Source: an uncultured Mycoplasma sp. (lineage in GTDB: Bacteria; Bacillota_I; Bacilli_A; RF39; UBA660). Taken from it: DNA of 6,513 nt. The DNA is taken from NCBI GenBank assembly GCA_947565485.1, contig CANOGG010000070.1, positions 1-6,513 on the forward strand. The letters are read 5' to 3'. Positions 1 to 6,507 of this stretch are shown here, piece after piece; within the stretch, counting starts at the first letter, position 1; every line of letters begins with the position of its first letter. A program made the position numbers and the translations under genes. A model generated the notes under the pieces. That model was not told the DNA's origin and made no database searches. It worked only from the letters and a program-made list of their open reading frames with translations.

Positions 1-195
1 AGATATAACATCAGTTACTTTATCTATCCCCCGATATTCTCGGTTTATCTCTCTTATCTTCTCTTCTCCGACAAACACGACTGAAAAACAGGCATTTAGA
101 ACCCCTTCATGCTTAAGTCCTCTCTTAAGCACTTTCGTTAAATAATCATATTTAAAATCTACTCCTACCTCATCATTAATTACAAACTTATTCAT
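1..195 (-). CDS. ybeY: YbeY, rRNA maturation endoribonuclease, N-terminal part (runs off window)
   Basis: The first 65 codons of a gene that continues past the left edge of the window. YbeY is a single-strand-specific, metal-dependent endoribonuclease that takes part in 16S rRNA 3'-end maturation and ribosome quality control in the cytoplasm. Recognition rests on residues 51-65, which read NREYRGIDKVTDVIS; this matches the family signature LNxxYRxxDxPTDVLS. The zinc-binding H-x3-H-x5-H motif of the family lies near the C-terminus and is outside the window, so catalytic competence cannot be judged. The start ATG (195-193) overlaps the stop of the upstream vanZ-like gene as ATGA, with a Shine-Dalgarno-like GGGAG 10 bases upstream (206-210), which suggests translational coupling. 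Position downstream of yqfC-yqfD agrees with the conserved Bacillota order, in which ybeY belongs to the same neighbourhood. Confidence 0.9.
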   Translation of the reverse strand, partial: MNKFVINDEVGVDFKYDYLTKVLKRGLKHEGVLNACFSVVFVGEEKIREINREYRGIDKVTDVIS

Positions 196-818
196 ATAAT
201 GTTTACTCCCATTCGTCCTAGTAAATAAATAATCATCAAAACTAATATTCCAAAACACAAAATATTATAAACAATATCTTTTCCAAATATTCCGGGTAAA
301 TACTTCTTAATCGCATTAAGTGCCACATATAATAAGAAACCAATAATTGCCCCTACAACATTCAGTAATATATCATCAACATCAAAACTTCTCCCAATGC
401 ACAACTGAACAAACTCCACGGTCGTACTTGATACTGCACTAACAAGCATTATCGGAAGTATCCTCTTTGGCTTAATATAAGTCGATATAAAATAACCAAA
501 AGGCACAAAGAGTACTATATTTCCCACCACATTAAGATAAAAAGCATTGCTTCCAATCGGATATCTAAGTATCTCTTTAAATGGTGCTAAATTATACCCA
601 CTAACATGATTAAGCTCACTTCTCGTCAAAAGCTCATACAAAAGTAATGCATAAATTATAAATAACATATTCGAAAACTCTTTATAAAAGACAAACTTCT
701 CATTATTAGTTCTAATCGCTGCTATCCTAACACTTACAATAACCACCAAAAAAATAGTAAGCATTGGCCACATATTATCAATCGACTCTGTTATTATCCC
801 TATTATACTCTTTGCCAT
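192..818 (-). CDS. VanZ-family integral membrane protein
   Basis: A polytopic membrane protein of 208 residues from the ATG at 818. An in-frame GTG at 827 adds three residues and an ATG at 773 would remove 15; no strong Shine-Dalgarno decides between them. About six hydrophobic helices are visible, near residues 17-33, 49-65, 94-112, 120-140, 150-170 and 182-202. VanZ hallmarks are present in order: NLAPF (76-80), GNIVLFVPFGY (99-109), then E135, Q138 and the GRSFDVDDILLNVVG stretch (142-156). VanZ itself contributes to low-level teicoplanin resistance, but most family members are uncharacterised envelope proteins, so antibiotic resistance should not be inferred. The gene overlaps the 3' end of yqfD by 41 bases and its TGA overlaps the ybeY start. 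It stands where phoH and pgpH are usually found, so co-expression with sporulation genes is likely. Confidence 0.88.
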   Translation of the reverse strand: MAKSIIGIITESIDNMWPMLTIFLVVIVSVRIAAIRTNNEKFVFYKEFSNMLFIIYALLLYELLTRSELNHVSGYNLAPFKEILRYPIGSNAFYLNVVGNIVLFVPFGYFISTYIKPKRILPIMLVSAVSSTTVEFVQLCIGRSFDVDDILLNVVGAIIGFLLYVALNAIKKYLPGIFGKDIVYNILCFGILVLMIIYLLGRMGVNII

Positions 819-1965
819 TAGTATCACTATCCGTTTCTACCTCGTAGTACTTTTTTATTCCTATTTGCTCGTTAACTGCCACGAACAACTCTATATCTAA
901 ATTACCATTATTTATACTTTTTTTCAATACTTTTTCATCTATTTTTTGAAGTTCTTCCCCACTTCCCTGCTTCATTTTTAAAAAAGCCAATTCTGCCGCC
1001 TTACGTATTGCTTCCTCGTTACTATATTCTTTATCTTCAACTTTAACCTCTATCTCTTTTTGAACATAAACCTCCCATCCAAATATCTTAAACAACAATA
1101 TATTCTTAACTCTCTTCTCTCCAACCCGGCTCTTTAAAATCACATACTCCTGAACCCCATTCTTAACCATCAAATTAAATCGCACTTTTCCTGTATCCAC
1201 TTCTTCTTGATATTTAAGAGGTAAACTAACATTTACTTTATACCACACCTCAGCCCTAACCTCACCTCTCGCACAAACATTATTTACTACTGCCTCATTA
1301 AGCTTCACTTCTCCACTAATTAAAACCTCATCTTTCACAACAAAATCATTTATCATAACATTTTGCACACCTCTATTTACATTAATACTCTTAACTATTC
1401 CCGACTTACTAGCGACAATATGACAAGTTCCCTCTTCTTTATCATAATTATTTATAATTCTCTCTTCGACCCTAATATCAATAACCATTCCCTTAACATC
1501 TATCTCTAACCACTCGATTTTATCTTTATAATTACTCTTAATTTTCGCAATTATTCTCTCATATTCTTGATAACTTTTCTTAAAAGTTAAAGGTTCTACT
1601 CCCTCATCTTTAAGAGCTTCAATAATAAGTTCTCTTAAAAAACGTGACTCATGAACGACCCTCACATCCACAATCACGTTACTAAGCACTAAAAAAACAA
1701 GTAACCCAAAAATAACACTAACTATCAGTAGCATATTCTCTCTCATTACTTTTCTTAATTTATACAAGCCCACTTCATCTACTATTTCCCATTTATAACT
1801 AATGAGATACTTCTTTAATCTCTTAATATCCGTATCTAGTATTTCCAAGACTACTCCCTCACTTGTATAATGAATATTCCTCATCCTTACATTAATTCTA
1901 TTAAGTTTTAAAAAAAGCTCACTCTTCTTATTAGTTTTAATATATATTACCCGGTAACGCTTCAT
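778..1965 (-). CDS. yqfD: Sporulation protein YqfD
   Basis: A 395-residue protein of the YqfD (stage IV sporulation) family, close to the length of the Bacillus protein. In Bacillus subtilis yqfD belongs to the mother-cell sigma-E regulon; its molecular function is not established. Visible features: a cytoplasmic N-terminal domain of about 75 residues; one transmembrane helix (about 78-99); then a large, presumably extracytoplasmic, beta-rich domain. That domain includes the family signatures EWLEIDVKG (151-159), RVEER (165-169), CHIVASKSGIVKSI (181-194), and a segment around 199-221 where the family has G..V..GD.V..GD.LISG. The last 20 residues are polar and share DNA with the vanZ-like gene. 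The start ATG overlaps the yqfC stop as ATGA, with GAGG 8 bases upstream in the yqfC 3' end, a classic coupled pair. Confidence 0.93.
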   Translation of the reverse strand: MKRYRVIYIKTNKKSELFLKLNRINVRMRNIHYTSEGVVLEILDTDIKRLKKYLISYKWEIVDEVGLYKLRKVMRENMLLIVSVIFGLLVFLVLSNVIVDVRVVHESRFLRELIIEALKDEGVEPLTFKKSYQEYERIIAKIKSNYKDKIEWLEIDVKGMVIDIRVEERIINNYDKEEGTCHIVASKSGIVKSINVNRGVQNVMINDFVVKDEVLISGEVKLNEAVVNNVCARGEVRAEVWYKVNVSLPLKYQEEVDTGKVRFNLMVKNGVQEYVILKSRVGEKRVKNILLFKIFGWEVYVQKEIEVKVEDKEYSNEEAIRKAAELAFLKMKQGSGEELQKIDEKVLKKSINNGNLDIELFVAVNEQIGIKKYYEVETDSDTNGKEYNRDNNRVD

Positions 1966-2204
1966 CTTTTGAACCTCACACTATTAATTACTCCTTTAAG
2001 CATAATCTCATGATTATCCATTGCCCCAACGACTAACCTCTCACCTTCGATTACGAGCCTAAACTCTTTTAACTTTAACTCCACATAAGTATCACTAAGA
2101 CTCACTAACTCCAAATAATAATACACATGCAAACAATCATTAAATATATCAATATAATAATCTTGATCTAACAAGAAATTCTGCAAATTCTTTATCATCC
2201 GCAT
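1962..2204 (-). CDS. yqfC: YqfC/YabP-family sporulation protein
   Basis: A small 80-residue soluble protein assigned to the YabP/YqfC family. The identification combines its immediate upstream partnership with yqfD and a recognisable family pattern: short beta-strands alternating with hydrophobic residues, ending in FRLVIEGERLVVG (48-60) and EIMLKGVINSVRF (66-78). These correspond to the family's 'G-L-x-I-x-G-x-x-L-x-I' and 'E-I-x-I-x-G-x-I-x-S-I' blocks. It is a divergent, slightly short member; the usual PRITIIG and IENH motifs are not recognisable around residues 18-38. In Bacillus the gene is expressed in the mother cell under sigma-E and its biochemical role is unknown. The start ATG is supported by GGGTGA 7 bases upstream (2212-2217). 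It is the first gene after the terminator of the preceding block, so it probably heads its operon. Confidence 0.82.
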   Translation of the reverse strand: MRMIKNLQNFLLDQDYYIDIFNDCLHVYYYLELVSLSDTYVELKLKEFRLVIEGERLVVGAMDNHEIMLKGVINSVRFKR

Positions 2205-2211
2205 AAACTAT

Positions 2212-2217
2212 TCACCC
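2212..2217 (-). promoter_or_regulatory. Ribosome binding site of yqfC
   Basis: GGGTGA on the minus strand, 7 bases before the ATG at 2204. It is a good match to the GGTGA half of the Bacillota Shine-Dalgarno sequence and supports this start codon. Confidence 0.6.
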
Positions 2218-2222
2218 ATTTA

Positions 2223-2250
2223 ATTTTATGCGCTAAAATCAAAATTAAAC
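2223..2250 (-). promoter_or_regulatory. Possible sigma-E-like promoter of the yqfC operon
   Basis: On the minus strand the short gap between the terminator and yqfC contains CATAAAAT (2230-2223), close to the sigma-E -10 element CATACAAT. Twelve bases upstream is GTTTAATT (2250-2243), which matches 5 of 8 positions of a sigma-E -35 of the form GTCATATT. A sigma-E promoter is expected here because yqfC and yqfD are sigma-E controlled in Bacillus. The call is weak: the spacer is slightly short, the predicted transcript would begin at about the Shine-Dalgarno sequence, and AT-rich DNA gives such matches by chance. The same bases also contain TAAAAT, a near-match to a vegetative -10. Confidence 0.22.
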
Positions 2251-2256
2251 GTATTT

Positions 2257-2286
2257 AAAAACTGTCATGAAATATCACAACAGTTT
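2257..2286 (-). terminator. Intrinsic terminator after the HD-domain gene
   Basis: Read on the minus strand, AAACTGTTGTGA (2286-2275) pairs with TCATGACAGTTT (2270-2259) across a 4-base loop TATT, giving a 12-bp stem. Five T residues (2261-2257) close the stem and follow it. Two of the pairs are T-G/G-T, which become G-U wobbles only in minus-strand RNA and would be A-C mismatches in plus-strand RNA; this indicates the direction of transcription. The stem begins within the TAA stop codon of the HD gene. The stem is AT-rich and the U-tract is short, so termination may be partial. Confidence 0.65.
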
Positions 2287-2833
2287 AACTATAAGGATTA
2301 AGCCTTCTCGCAATTATTCTTCGTTCTTTTTTACTATCAACTATCTTCGCTACTTTACAATAAGCATTCTTGTTAAACACCTCATAAATACTACAAGCTT
2401 TATCGACCAAACATATAATTATACTCTCTTTATATTTTGGTGGATAAAAAGTAAGTGGAAACATATGCTTCTCAATAATATCAGCCTCTAAATAATTGAT
2501 ATCAAAATCTCTTCTCGCATTAAAAAGAGCTATCTTCGGATGAATTATTCCATGTAACCCTACATTTTTTGACGGTTTATATTTCTGATGCCAATCATAT
2601 AAGAAATAATCATGTAATAAAGCTCCTCTAATAAGTTCTTTTTCATGCACCCTGAGATGAAAGAACTTCACTAAACGATAACTATAATAAGACACTGCAA
2701 TTGAATGTAATAAACAACTTGTATTCCCATGCTGCATATATCTATTCATTTTTAAAAACTTCTTTTTCTGTAATAATTCTTCTAAATAACCTTTAAACAG
2801 TAAATCTTCTACTTCTCTTTGTTTAAGCTTCAT
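2285..2833 (-). CDS. HD-domain metal-dependent phosphohydrolase, small soluble type
   Basis: A 182-residue soluble protein with an HD superfamily fold. Candidate metal ligands appear in order: H43 (LLHS), H74-D75 (ALLHDYFLYDWH), H94 and H98 (LHGIIHPK), H123 (EKHMFP) and D144 (CLVDK). This pattern, with LLHD-x-FLYDWH, LHG-x2-HPK-x-A and EKHM-PLT-x-PP, resembles a widespread uncharacterised HD family of Clostridia and Bacilli; the substrate is unknown, with nucleotides or second messengers as possibilities. The ATG at 2833 was chosen because AGGAGA stands 7 bases upstream; an upstream ATG-like extension to 2881 adds 16 hydrophobic residues without a ribosome site. The gene begins 50 bases after the large helical-protein gene and has a promoter-like sequence of its own. 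A terminator follows directly, so it is probably not part of the yqfC operon. Confidence 0.85.
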   Translation of the reverse strand: MKLKQREVEDLLFKGYLEELLQKKKFLKMNRYMQHGNTSCLLHSIAVSYYSYRLVKFFHLRVHEKELIRGALLHDYFLYDWHQKYKPSKNVGLHGIIHPKIALFNARRDFDINYLEADIIEKHMFPLTFYPPKYKESIIICLVDKACSIYEVFNKNAYCKVAKIVDSKKERRIIARRLNPYS

Positions 2834-2840
2834 ATTCCAT

Positions 2841-2846
2841 TCTCCT
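2841..2846 (-). promoter_or_regulatory. Ribosome binding site deciding the HD-gene start
   Basis: AGGAGA on the minus strand with a 7-base gap to the ATG at 2833. This near-consensus site fixes the start there rather than at the upstream in-frame codon at 2881. Confidence 0.8.
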
Positions 2847-2852
2847 AAAACA

Positions 2853-2881
2853 ATTATATTACATATTTTAAAAATTACCAA
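2853..2881 (-). promoter_or_regulatory. Candidate sigma-A promoter of the HD gene
   Basis: On the minus strand TTGGTA (2881-2876, 4 of 6 matches to TTGACA) and a perfect TATAAT (2858-2853) are separated by exactly 17 bases. The site lies between the end of the large helical-protein gene (2884) and the HD gene. The predicted start of transcription would leave a leader of only about 13 bases, beginning at the Shine-Dalgarno sequence; the DNA is AT-rich, so a chance match is possible. Confidence 0.35.
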
Positions 2882-2883
2882 TA

Positions 2884-5352
2884 CTAAAATTTAATTTTTC
2901 GCATCTCTCCGACATTTTTCTGTAAATTATCTCCCAAATTTTTCAAATATTCAACTTCAGATTTATCAAAATATAAATACATTTCTTGAAGAACCATCTC
3001 TATAACTTCTGAACAATTATCGGGATTTGTAACACTAAGACTATCTATTTCCTTTAAAACAAATTCTTTATTGAAAAACTTACTAGAAAATAAATTTTCC
3101 GCTATATGCGCAACTTTCTCTTTTGGTGCCCATCTAAGCATTCTTGAAGCAATCTCTCTATTCCCTTTATTAGCAAATAATACTAACAAAAAGTTTGCTT
3201 CCCTACAATTACCATAAAATATCGCACTCATCCAAATTTCTAGCATTTCATTATCAACTGCCTGCGTTGCTAATTTTCCACAAATCTGACTTCTAGTTTT
3301 AGCGTCTAACATTTGATACAACACTTTAACATCTTCCAAAACATTTAACATTAATAAAGCATCAATGTAATTTTCCACTACCTCTTCATCATCTTCTAGT
3401 CCCTTACTAGCTCGCTCCTCATAATTTTTAAGTATTTCTAAAACTAAAGCACTAACTTGCATCTTATTTAACGCACAATTATCTAATACATCATAAAGAA
3501 TTGCTCCCAAATTTAAAGTTGCCACCACTTCTCTAAATTGTTCCTTAGATGGATTAGTATCAACCCACTCACTTAACACAGCTTTTAATTCTTTCTTATT
3601 TCTAATCATCTTTATATACTCTAAAGCATATTTACTCTTCAAAATATTCAAAGTAATTTTTTTACTTTTCATAAAACCTAAAGTCATTACTTCATATGTC
3701 GCATCATTTACTTCACAATCCGCCAAATAATCTCTAAACATATTAAACTCACTATCATAATCAGGATTATTATGCACCTGATTCGCCACTAACATCATGT
3801 ATTTATAAAGATTCTCTTTTACACAAGTATAAAAAAATAATTTAAAATGTTTGTCTAACACCCATTTTATAAAATATTCTCTATCACCATCTTCTTTATA
3901 TACTAATAATAAAGTTTGTCTTTTCTCTTCCATACTTAAACTATCAAAATGTATTGTTAAAAAGTCTATATTTTCCTTTTTTAAAACCCAATCGATTACA
4001 CTTTTCTTCTTAAAATCATTTAATTCTTCAAAACTAATTGTTTTTGAACTTATTTTCTCAATTAATTCCTGGACATTATCTTCCTTCATCAAACTTTTAT
4101 TACTATAAATACTCTTAATTAAAACTCTTTTTATCACTCTATAAAATTTCGTAAAATTTTCTTTTAACTTCTTATAACTATTAATGAAATTCGTCCCTAT
4201 TTTACCTGTCTTAACTTTTAGCCAAAATCCAAACTGCCGCAAATTTTCTATTTGCTTCATCACCAAAACACCCATCTTATTTGTCGCATTACATCCCAAA
4301 TCACTTAACTTTTTCTTTTGTTCTTCCCACCAAAATTTTCTCATCAAAGTTTTCTGGTTATTAATCTTCTTTTTCTCTGATATTTTTTTTGCCTTTTCTT
4401 TCTTTTGTATTTCTTGTTTTTTAGCCCAATTTTCTTGCCAAATACTAAAGGACTTTTTCATTTGTTCCCAATTTATTCCTGACTTATTCTTTTCTTTGAC
4501 CTTCTTATCCATTTTCTCTTTCACTGGTCTTTTTATCTCTTTATTTTTCTTTTTTGATATATCCTGTTTCTTAAATGCATCTAACTTTTCTCGCCAACTA
4601 ACCTCTGACTTCACTTCTGTCTTTTCTTCTTCATGCTTCTTATTTTTCTTTTTAGGTGTTATCATCTTAATTTTATCTAAAACCGTCTTCATCGTTTTCG
4701 ACATATTTTCTCTCATTTGCCTATTTTTCTCTTCTTGTTCTCTTTTCTTTTGCAATTTAAGCTCTTCTAATTCTTCCTGAGTTAATTCATGCCATTCCGA
4801 AGAACAATAGCAAACATTCCCATCTTCCATCTCGCTAGTCTCATATTCTTTTTTATTTTCATCTAAAATACTTTTAATATTTTCTATTGGTTCCAAATTA
4901 TAAAGATTAAACTTTCCTTCAAATTTTTTCGCATAAGGATTCTTTTTTGACTTCAAAACATAATCAACCAAAATCTCGACTTTCTCACTATCAATATCAT
5001 CTCTATCTTTAACATATTCAATCAAATAAGATATATACTCTGATAAACAATATGTTACACTAGCTGCAAAAAATTCTTCAAAATAGTCTTTAATCTGTTT
5101 CTTATAATATTCTCTTTCAACATAACTATTATAAGTGTATGCTATAGCCTCTATTCTATCTCCCTCATCTAAATGGGAAAATAAATATCTAATCATCAAA
5201 CTATCATTCTTTCCTATAGCTAGCCAAAACAATTTTTTAATATGCTTTAACTTCACATTGTAAAGAATGTTTTTATCATGAGAAATTATTCTTTGCAACT
5301 TCGCATAATCATTAACCTTAATTGCTCTTACAATTTTTATAACTTCTATCAT
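2884..5352 (-). CDS. Large helical (alpha-solenoid-like) protein with Lys/Trp-rich linker, unknown function
   Basis: Not recognised as a named family. The 822-residue product has no signal peptide or clear membrane helix and is therefore probably cytoplasmic. Four parts are visible: an all-helical N-terminal domain (about 1-165) resembling degenerate ankyrin-like hairpins; a charged Glu/Lys helix suggestive of coiled coil (188-215); a strongly basic linker (about 216-415) punctuated by Trp; and a long helical repeat region (about 420-822), in which WVLKK and WVLDK recur 42 residues apart. The N-terminal domain resembles that of the gene just upstream, so the two look like paralogues. The ATG at 5352 is preferred because AGGGGG lies 8 bases upstream; the ATG at 5358 leaves only 2 bases. 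Possible roles, such as a scaffold or a binder of nucleic acid or membrane through the basic linker, are conjecture. Confidence 0.85.
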   Translation of the reverse strand: MIEVIKIVRAIKVNDYAKLQRIISHDKNILYNVKLKHIKKLFWLAIGKNDSLMIRYLFSHLDEGDRIEAIAYTYNSYVEREYYKKQIKDYFEEFFAASVTYCLSEYISYLIEYVKDRDDIDSEKVEILVDYVLKSKKNPYAKKFEGKFNLYNLEPIENIKSILDENKKEYETSEMEDGNVCYCSSEWHELTQEELEELKLQKKREQEEKNRQMRENMSKTMKTVLDKIKMITPKKKNKKHEEEKTEVKSEVSWREKLDAFKKQDISKKKNKEIKRPVKEKMDKKVKEKNKSGINWEQMKKSFSIWQENWAKKQEIQKKEKAKKISEKKKINNQKTLMRKFWWEEQKKKLSDLGCNATNKMGVLVMKQIENLRQFGFWLKVKTGKIGTNFINSYKKLKENFTKFYRVIKRVLIKSIYSNKSLMKEDNVQELIEKISSKTISFEELNDFKKKSVIDWVLKKENIDFLTIHFDSLSMEEKRQTLLLVYKEDGDREYFIKWVLDKHFKLFFYTCVKENLYKYMMLVANQVHNNPDYDSEFNMFRDYLADCEVNDATYEVMTLGFMKSKKITLNILKSKYALEYIKMIRNKKELKAVLSEWVDTNPSKEQFREVVATLNLGAILYDVLDNCALNKMQVSALVLEILKNYEERASKGLEDDEEVVENYIDALLMLNVLEDVKVLYQMLDAKTRSQICGKLATQAVDNEMLEIWMSAIFYGNCREANFLLVLFANKGNREIASRMLRWAPKEKVAHIAENLFSSKFFNKEFVLKEIDSLSVTNPDNCSEVIEMVLQEMYLYFDKSEVEYLKNLGDNLQKNVGEMRKIKF

Positions 5353-5360
5353 CTTCATCG

Positions 5361-5366
5361 CCCCCT
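5361..5366 (-). promoter_or_regulatory. Ribosome binding site deciding the start of the 822-residue protein
   Basis: AGGGGG on the minus strand, overlapping the TAG stop of the upstream gene (5367-5365). It is 8 bases from the ATG at 5352 but only 2 from the ATG at 5358, so the inner ATG is the better start. The overlap with the upstream stop suggests translational coupling of the pair. Confidence 0.55.
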
Positions 5367-6336
5367 ATCTACTTAAATATCCTTGTTTATAATACGCAGT
5401 TTTTTCTGCAAAACTTCCTAAAACCGTTAACTCATTTTCATTAAAACTTTGCCAAACATCATTATTTGCTATAAACTTTAACGCCTGAATGTATTTTACA
5501 CTTAAAACTCCCTCTAACAATATTACCACTTCTGTATAAAAACCAGTTCCTCTCTTCGTTAATATTTGTTCTAAAATTTTATCTAATTCTTCTGTCTCTA
5601 AATTTATTACCAAATATCCTACTTCACTAATACTACCTTGTTCTATTACTCTTCTAATAAAATCTTCATTCTGTAGTATTAAAGCAAAATTAAGTATCTT
5701 ATTCATATTGTCACTACTAAATACTTTCTTCATATATTTATGAACTTCATCCTGATTAAGAAGTGCCAATAGTTTCTTTAAAGTCTCAAAAACATTCAAA
5801 TTAATTATTTCTTGCACTAAATACTCATGATGCATAAAATTCTTTTTCTCCTCTAGTATCGCATACAAACACTCTGACTTAACTCTCTTATCATTAACGG
5901 CATTTATTACAAAATGGATTATTTTCTCTAATTTACTCATATCCTGAAGTCCTCGAGCTAAAAATCTAATATCTTGTGAATAGACTGGTCTTTTAAAAAG
6001 TTTCGCTAAAAAATCATTTACATTATCTAAAGGCATATCTTCAATATAATCAAGCACATTCTCAATGTCACTATCTATAATTTTAAAATCAAACTCTAAA
6101 CTTTTAAAGCACTCCAAAGAACTAACAGCTATCACTGTTGCATCAACTGACGCCTTTAAGAAATATTCTCGTATTTTTCTTCGCTCCTTAAAATAAGCAT
6201 TTTTCTTATTATTTACTATCTTTGCTAAATGATAAAGTATATACTTCTTATCATTTTGTATCGCAAACTCTAAAAAATCAGCTAAAAAAATTTCAAATTC
6301 TTTGCAATAAGAAACATAAGTAACTTCGTGATACAT
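5365..6336 (-). CDS. Helical repeat (alpha-solenoid-like) protein, unknown function; start uncertain
   Basis: Not recognised. From the only in-frame ATG (6336) it encodes 323 residues, almost wholly predicted helix with alternating amphipathic hairpins, no signal peptide and no membrane segment. The open frame continues 53 codons further upstream to a TAG at 6498-6496, and those codons read like genuine protein. With the extension (376 residues) its N-terminus resembles that of the downstream 822-residue protein: AI-x6-KL near the start, a FLEFAIQNDKKYILYHL block against LFWLAIGKNDSLMIRYL, and RKIREYFLKAS against KQIKDYFEEFFAAS. No good Shine-Dalgarno precedes the ATG at 6336. The gene lacks the Lys/Trp linker of its neighbour, from which it is separated by 6 bases, so the two are very probably cotranscribed. 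It may be intact with an unusual start, or broken at its 5' end. Confidence 0.75.
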   Translation of the reverse strand: MYHEVTYVSYCKEFEIFLADFLEFAIQNDKKYILYHLAKIVNNKKNAYFKERRKIREYFLKASVDATVIAVSSLECFKSLEFDFKIIDSDIENVLDYIEDMPLDNVNDFLAKLFKRPVYSQDIRFLARGLQDMSKLEKIIHFVINAVNDKRVKSECLYAILEEKKNFMHHEYLVQEIINLNVFETLKKLLALLNQDEVHKYMKKVFSSDNMNKILNFALILQNEDFIRRVIEQGSISEVGYLVINLETEELDKILEQILTKRGTGFYTEVVILLEGVLSVKYIQALKFIANNDVWQSFNENELTVLGSFAEKTAYYKQGYLSR

Positions 6337-6495
6337 TTCTTCAATTATTACTTTTCTAAACTTATCATTACTTACATAAAGTAAACTATTAAGTAATGCC
6401 CTATCATTATTATTATTGGCTAAATAGGTTAACTTTTTTACTTGTCGATTTGAAATTGCTGCTTTTAAACCCTTTAAATTCTTCGAAAATAATAT
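6337..6495 (-). other. Probable N-terminal coding extension without a standard start codon
   Basis: Fifty-three sense codons in frame with the gene at 5365-6336, bounded upstream by TAG. Translation gives a helical, ankyrin-like sequence, for example LKAAISNRQVKKL, that lines up with the start of the neighbouring 822-residue protein (VRAIKVNDYAKL). No ATG, GTG or TTG occurs in this frame. AAGGA (6507-6503) stands 7 bases before the first codon, ATA. An ATA or TTA start, or a frameshift upstream, would explain it. Confidence 0.55.
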
Positions 6496-6502
6496 CTATA
6501 TT

Positions 6503-6507
6503 TCCTT
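6503..6507 (-). promoter_or_regulatory. Possible ribosome binding site for the extended helical protein
   Basis: AAGGA on the minus strand, 7 bases before the first sense codon (ATA, 6495) after the TAG. The spacing is ideal for initiation at that codon, but short purine runs are common in this AT-rich DNA. Confidence 0.3.

Noticed and set aside
192..818. Calling the VanZ-like gene a glycopeptide resistance determinant
   Set aside because: No van cluster partners are present; the neighbours are sporulation and ribosome-maturation genes, and the family is broad.
2267..2491. Plus-strand open frame of 74 codons
   Set aside because: It lies antisense to the conserved HD-domain gene and its terminator, has no good Shine-Dalgarno sequence and shows no recognisable domain.
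2285..2833. The HD gene as a relocated pgpH (7TM-HD cyclic-di-AMP phosphodiesterase)
   Set aside because: It has no membrane helices, is far too short, and its motifs (LLHDYFLYDWH, HPK) differ from the PgpH HD domain.
2834..2881. N-terminal extension of the HD protein by 16 residues
   Set aside because: The ATG at 2833 has AGGAGA at ideal spacing, while the upstream codon has no ribosome site, and the extension would run through the candidate promoter and the ribosome binding site itself.
3851..4108. Plus-strand open frame of 85 codons
   Set aside because: It is fully inside and antisense to the large helical-protein gene, with low-complexity Ser/Phe/Leu composition.
4184..4780. Plus-strand open frame of 198 codons, rich in Phe and Ser
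   Set aside because: It is the antisense of the Lys/Glu-rich linker of the 822-residue protein. AAA, GAA and AGA codons read backwards give TTT, TTC and TCT. It has no family resemblance and no ribosome site that I can see.
5365..6336. Firm annotation as an ankyrin-repeat or HEAT-repeat protein
   Set aside because: The helical hairpin pattern is suggestive, but the consensus residues of either repeat (such as G-TPLH-A for ankyrin) are absent, so only a general solenoid-like description is supported.
6496..6498. Stop-codon recoding at the TAG upstream of the helical-protein gene
   Set aside because: The genes at 5365 and 2884 themselves end in TAG, which is consistent with TAG being an ordinary stop here, and only five codons are visible upstream in that frame.
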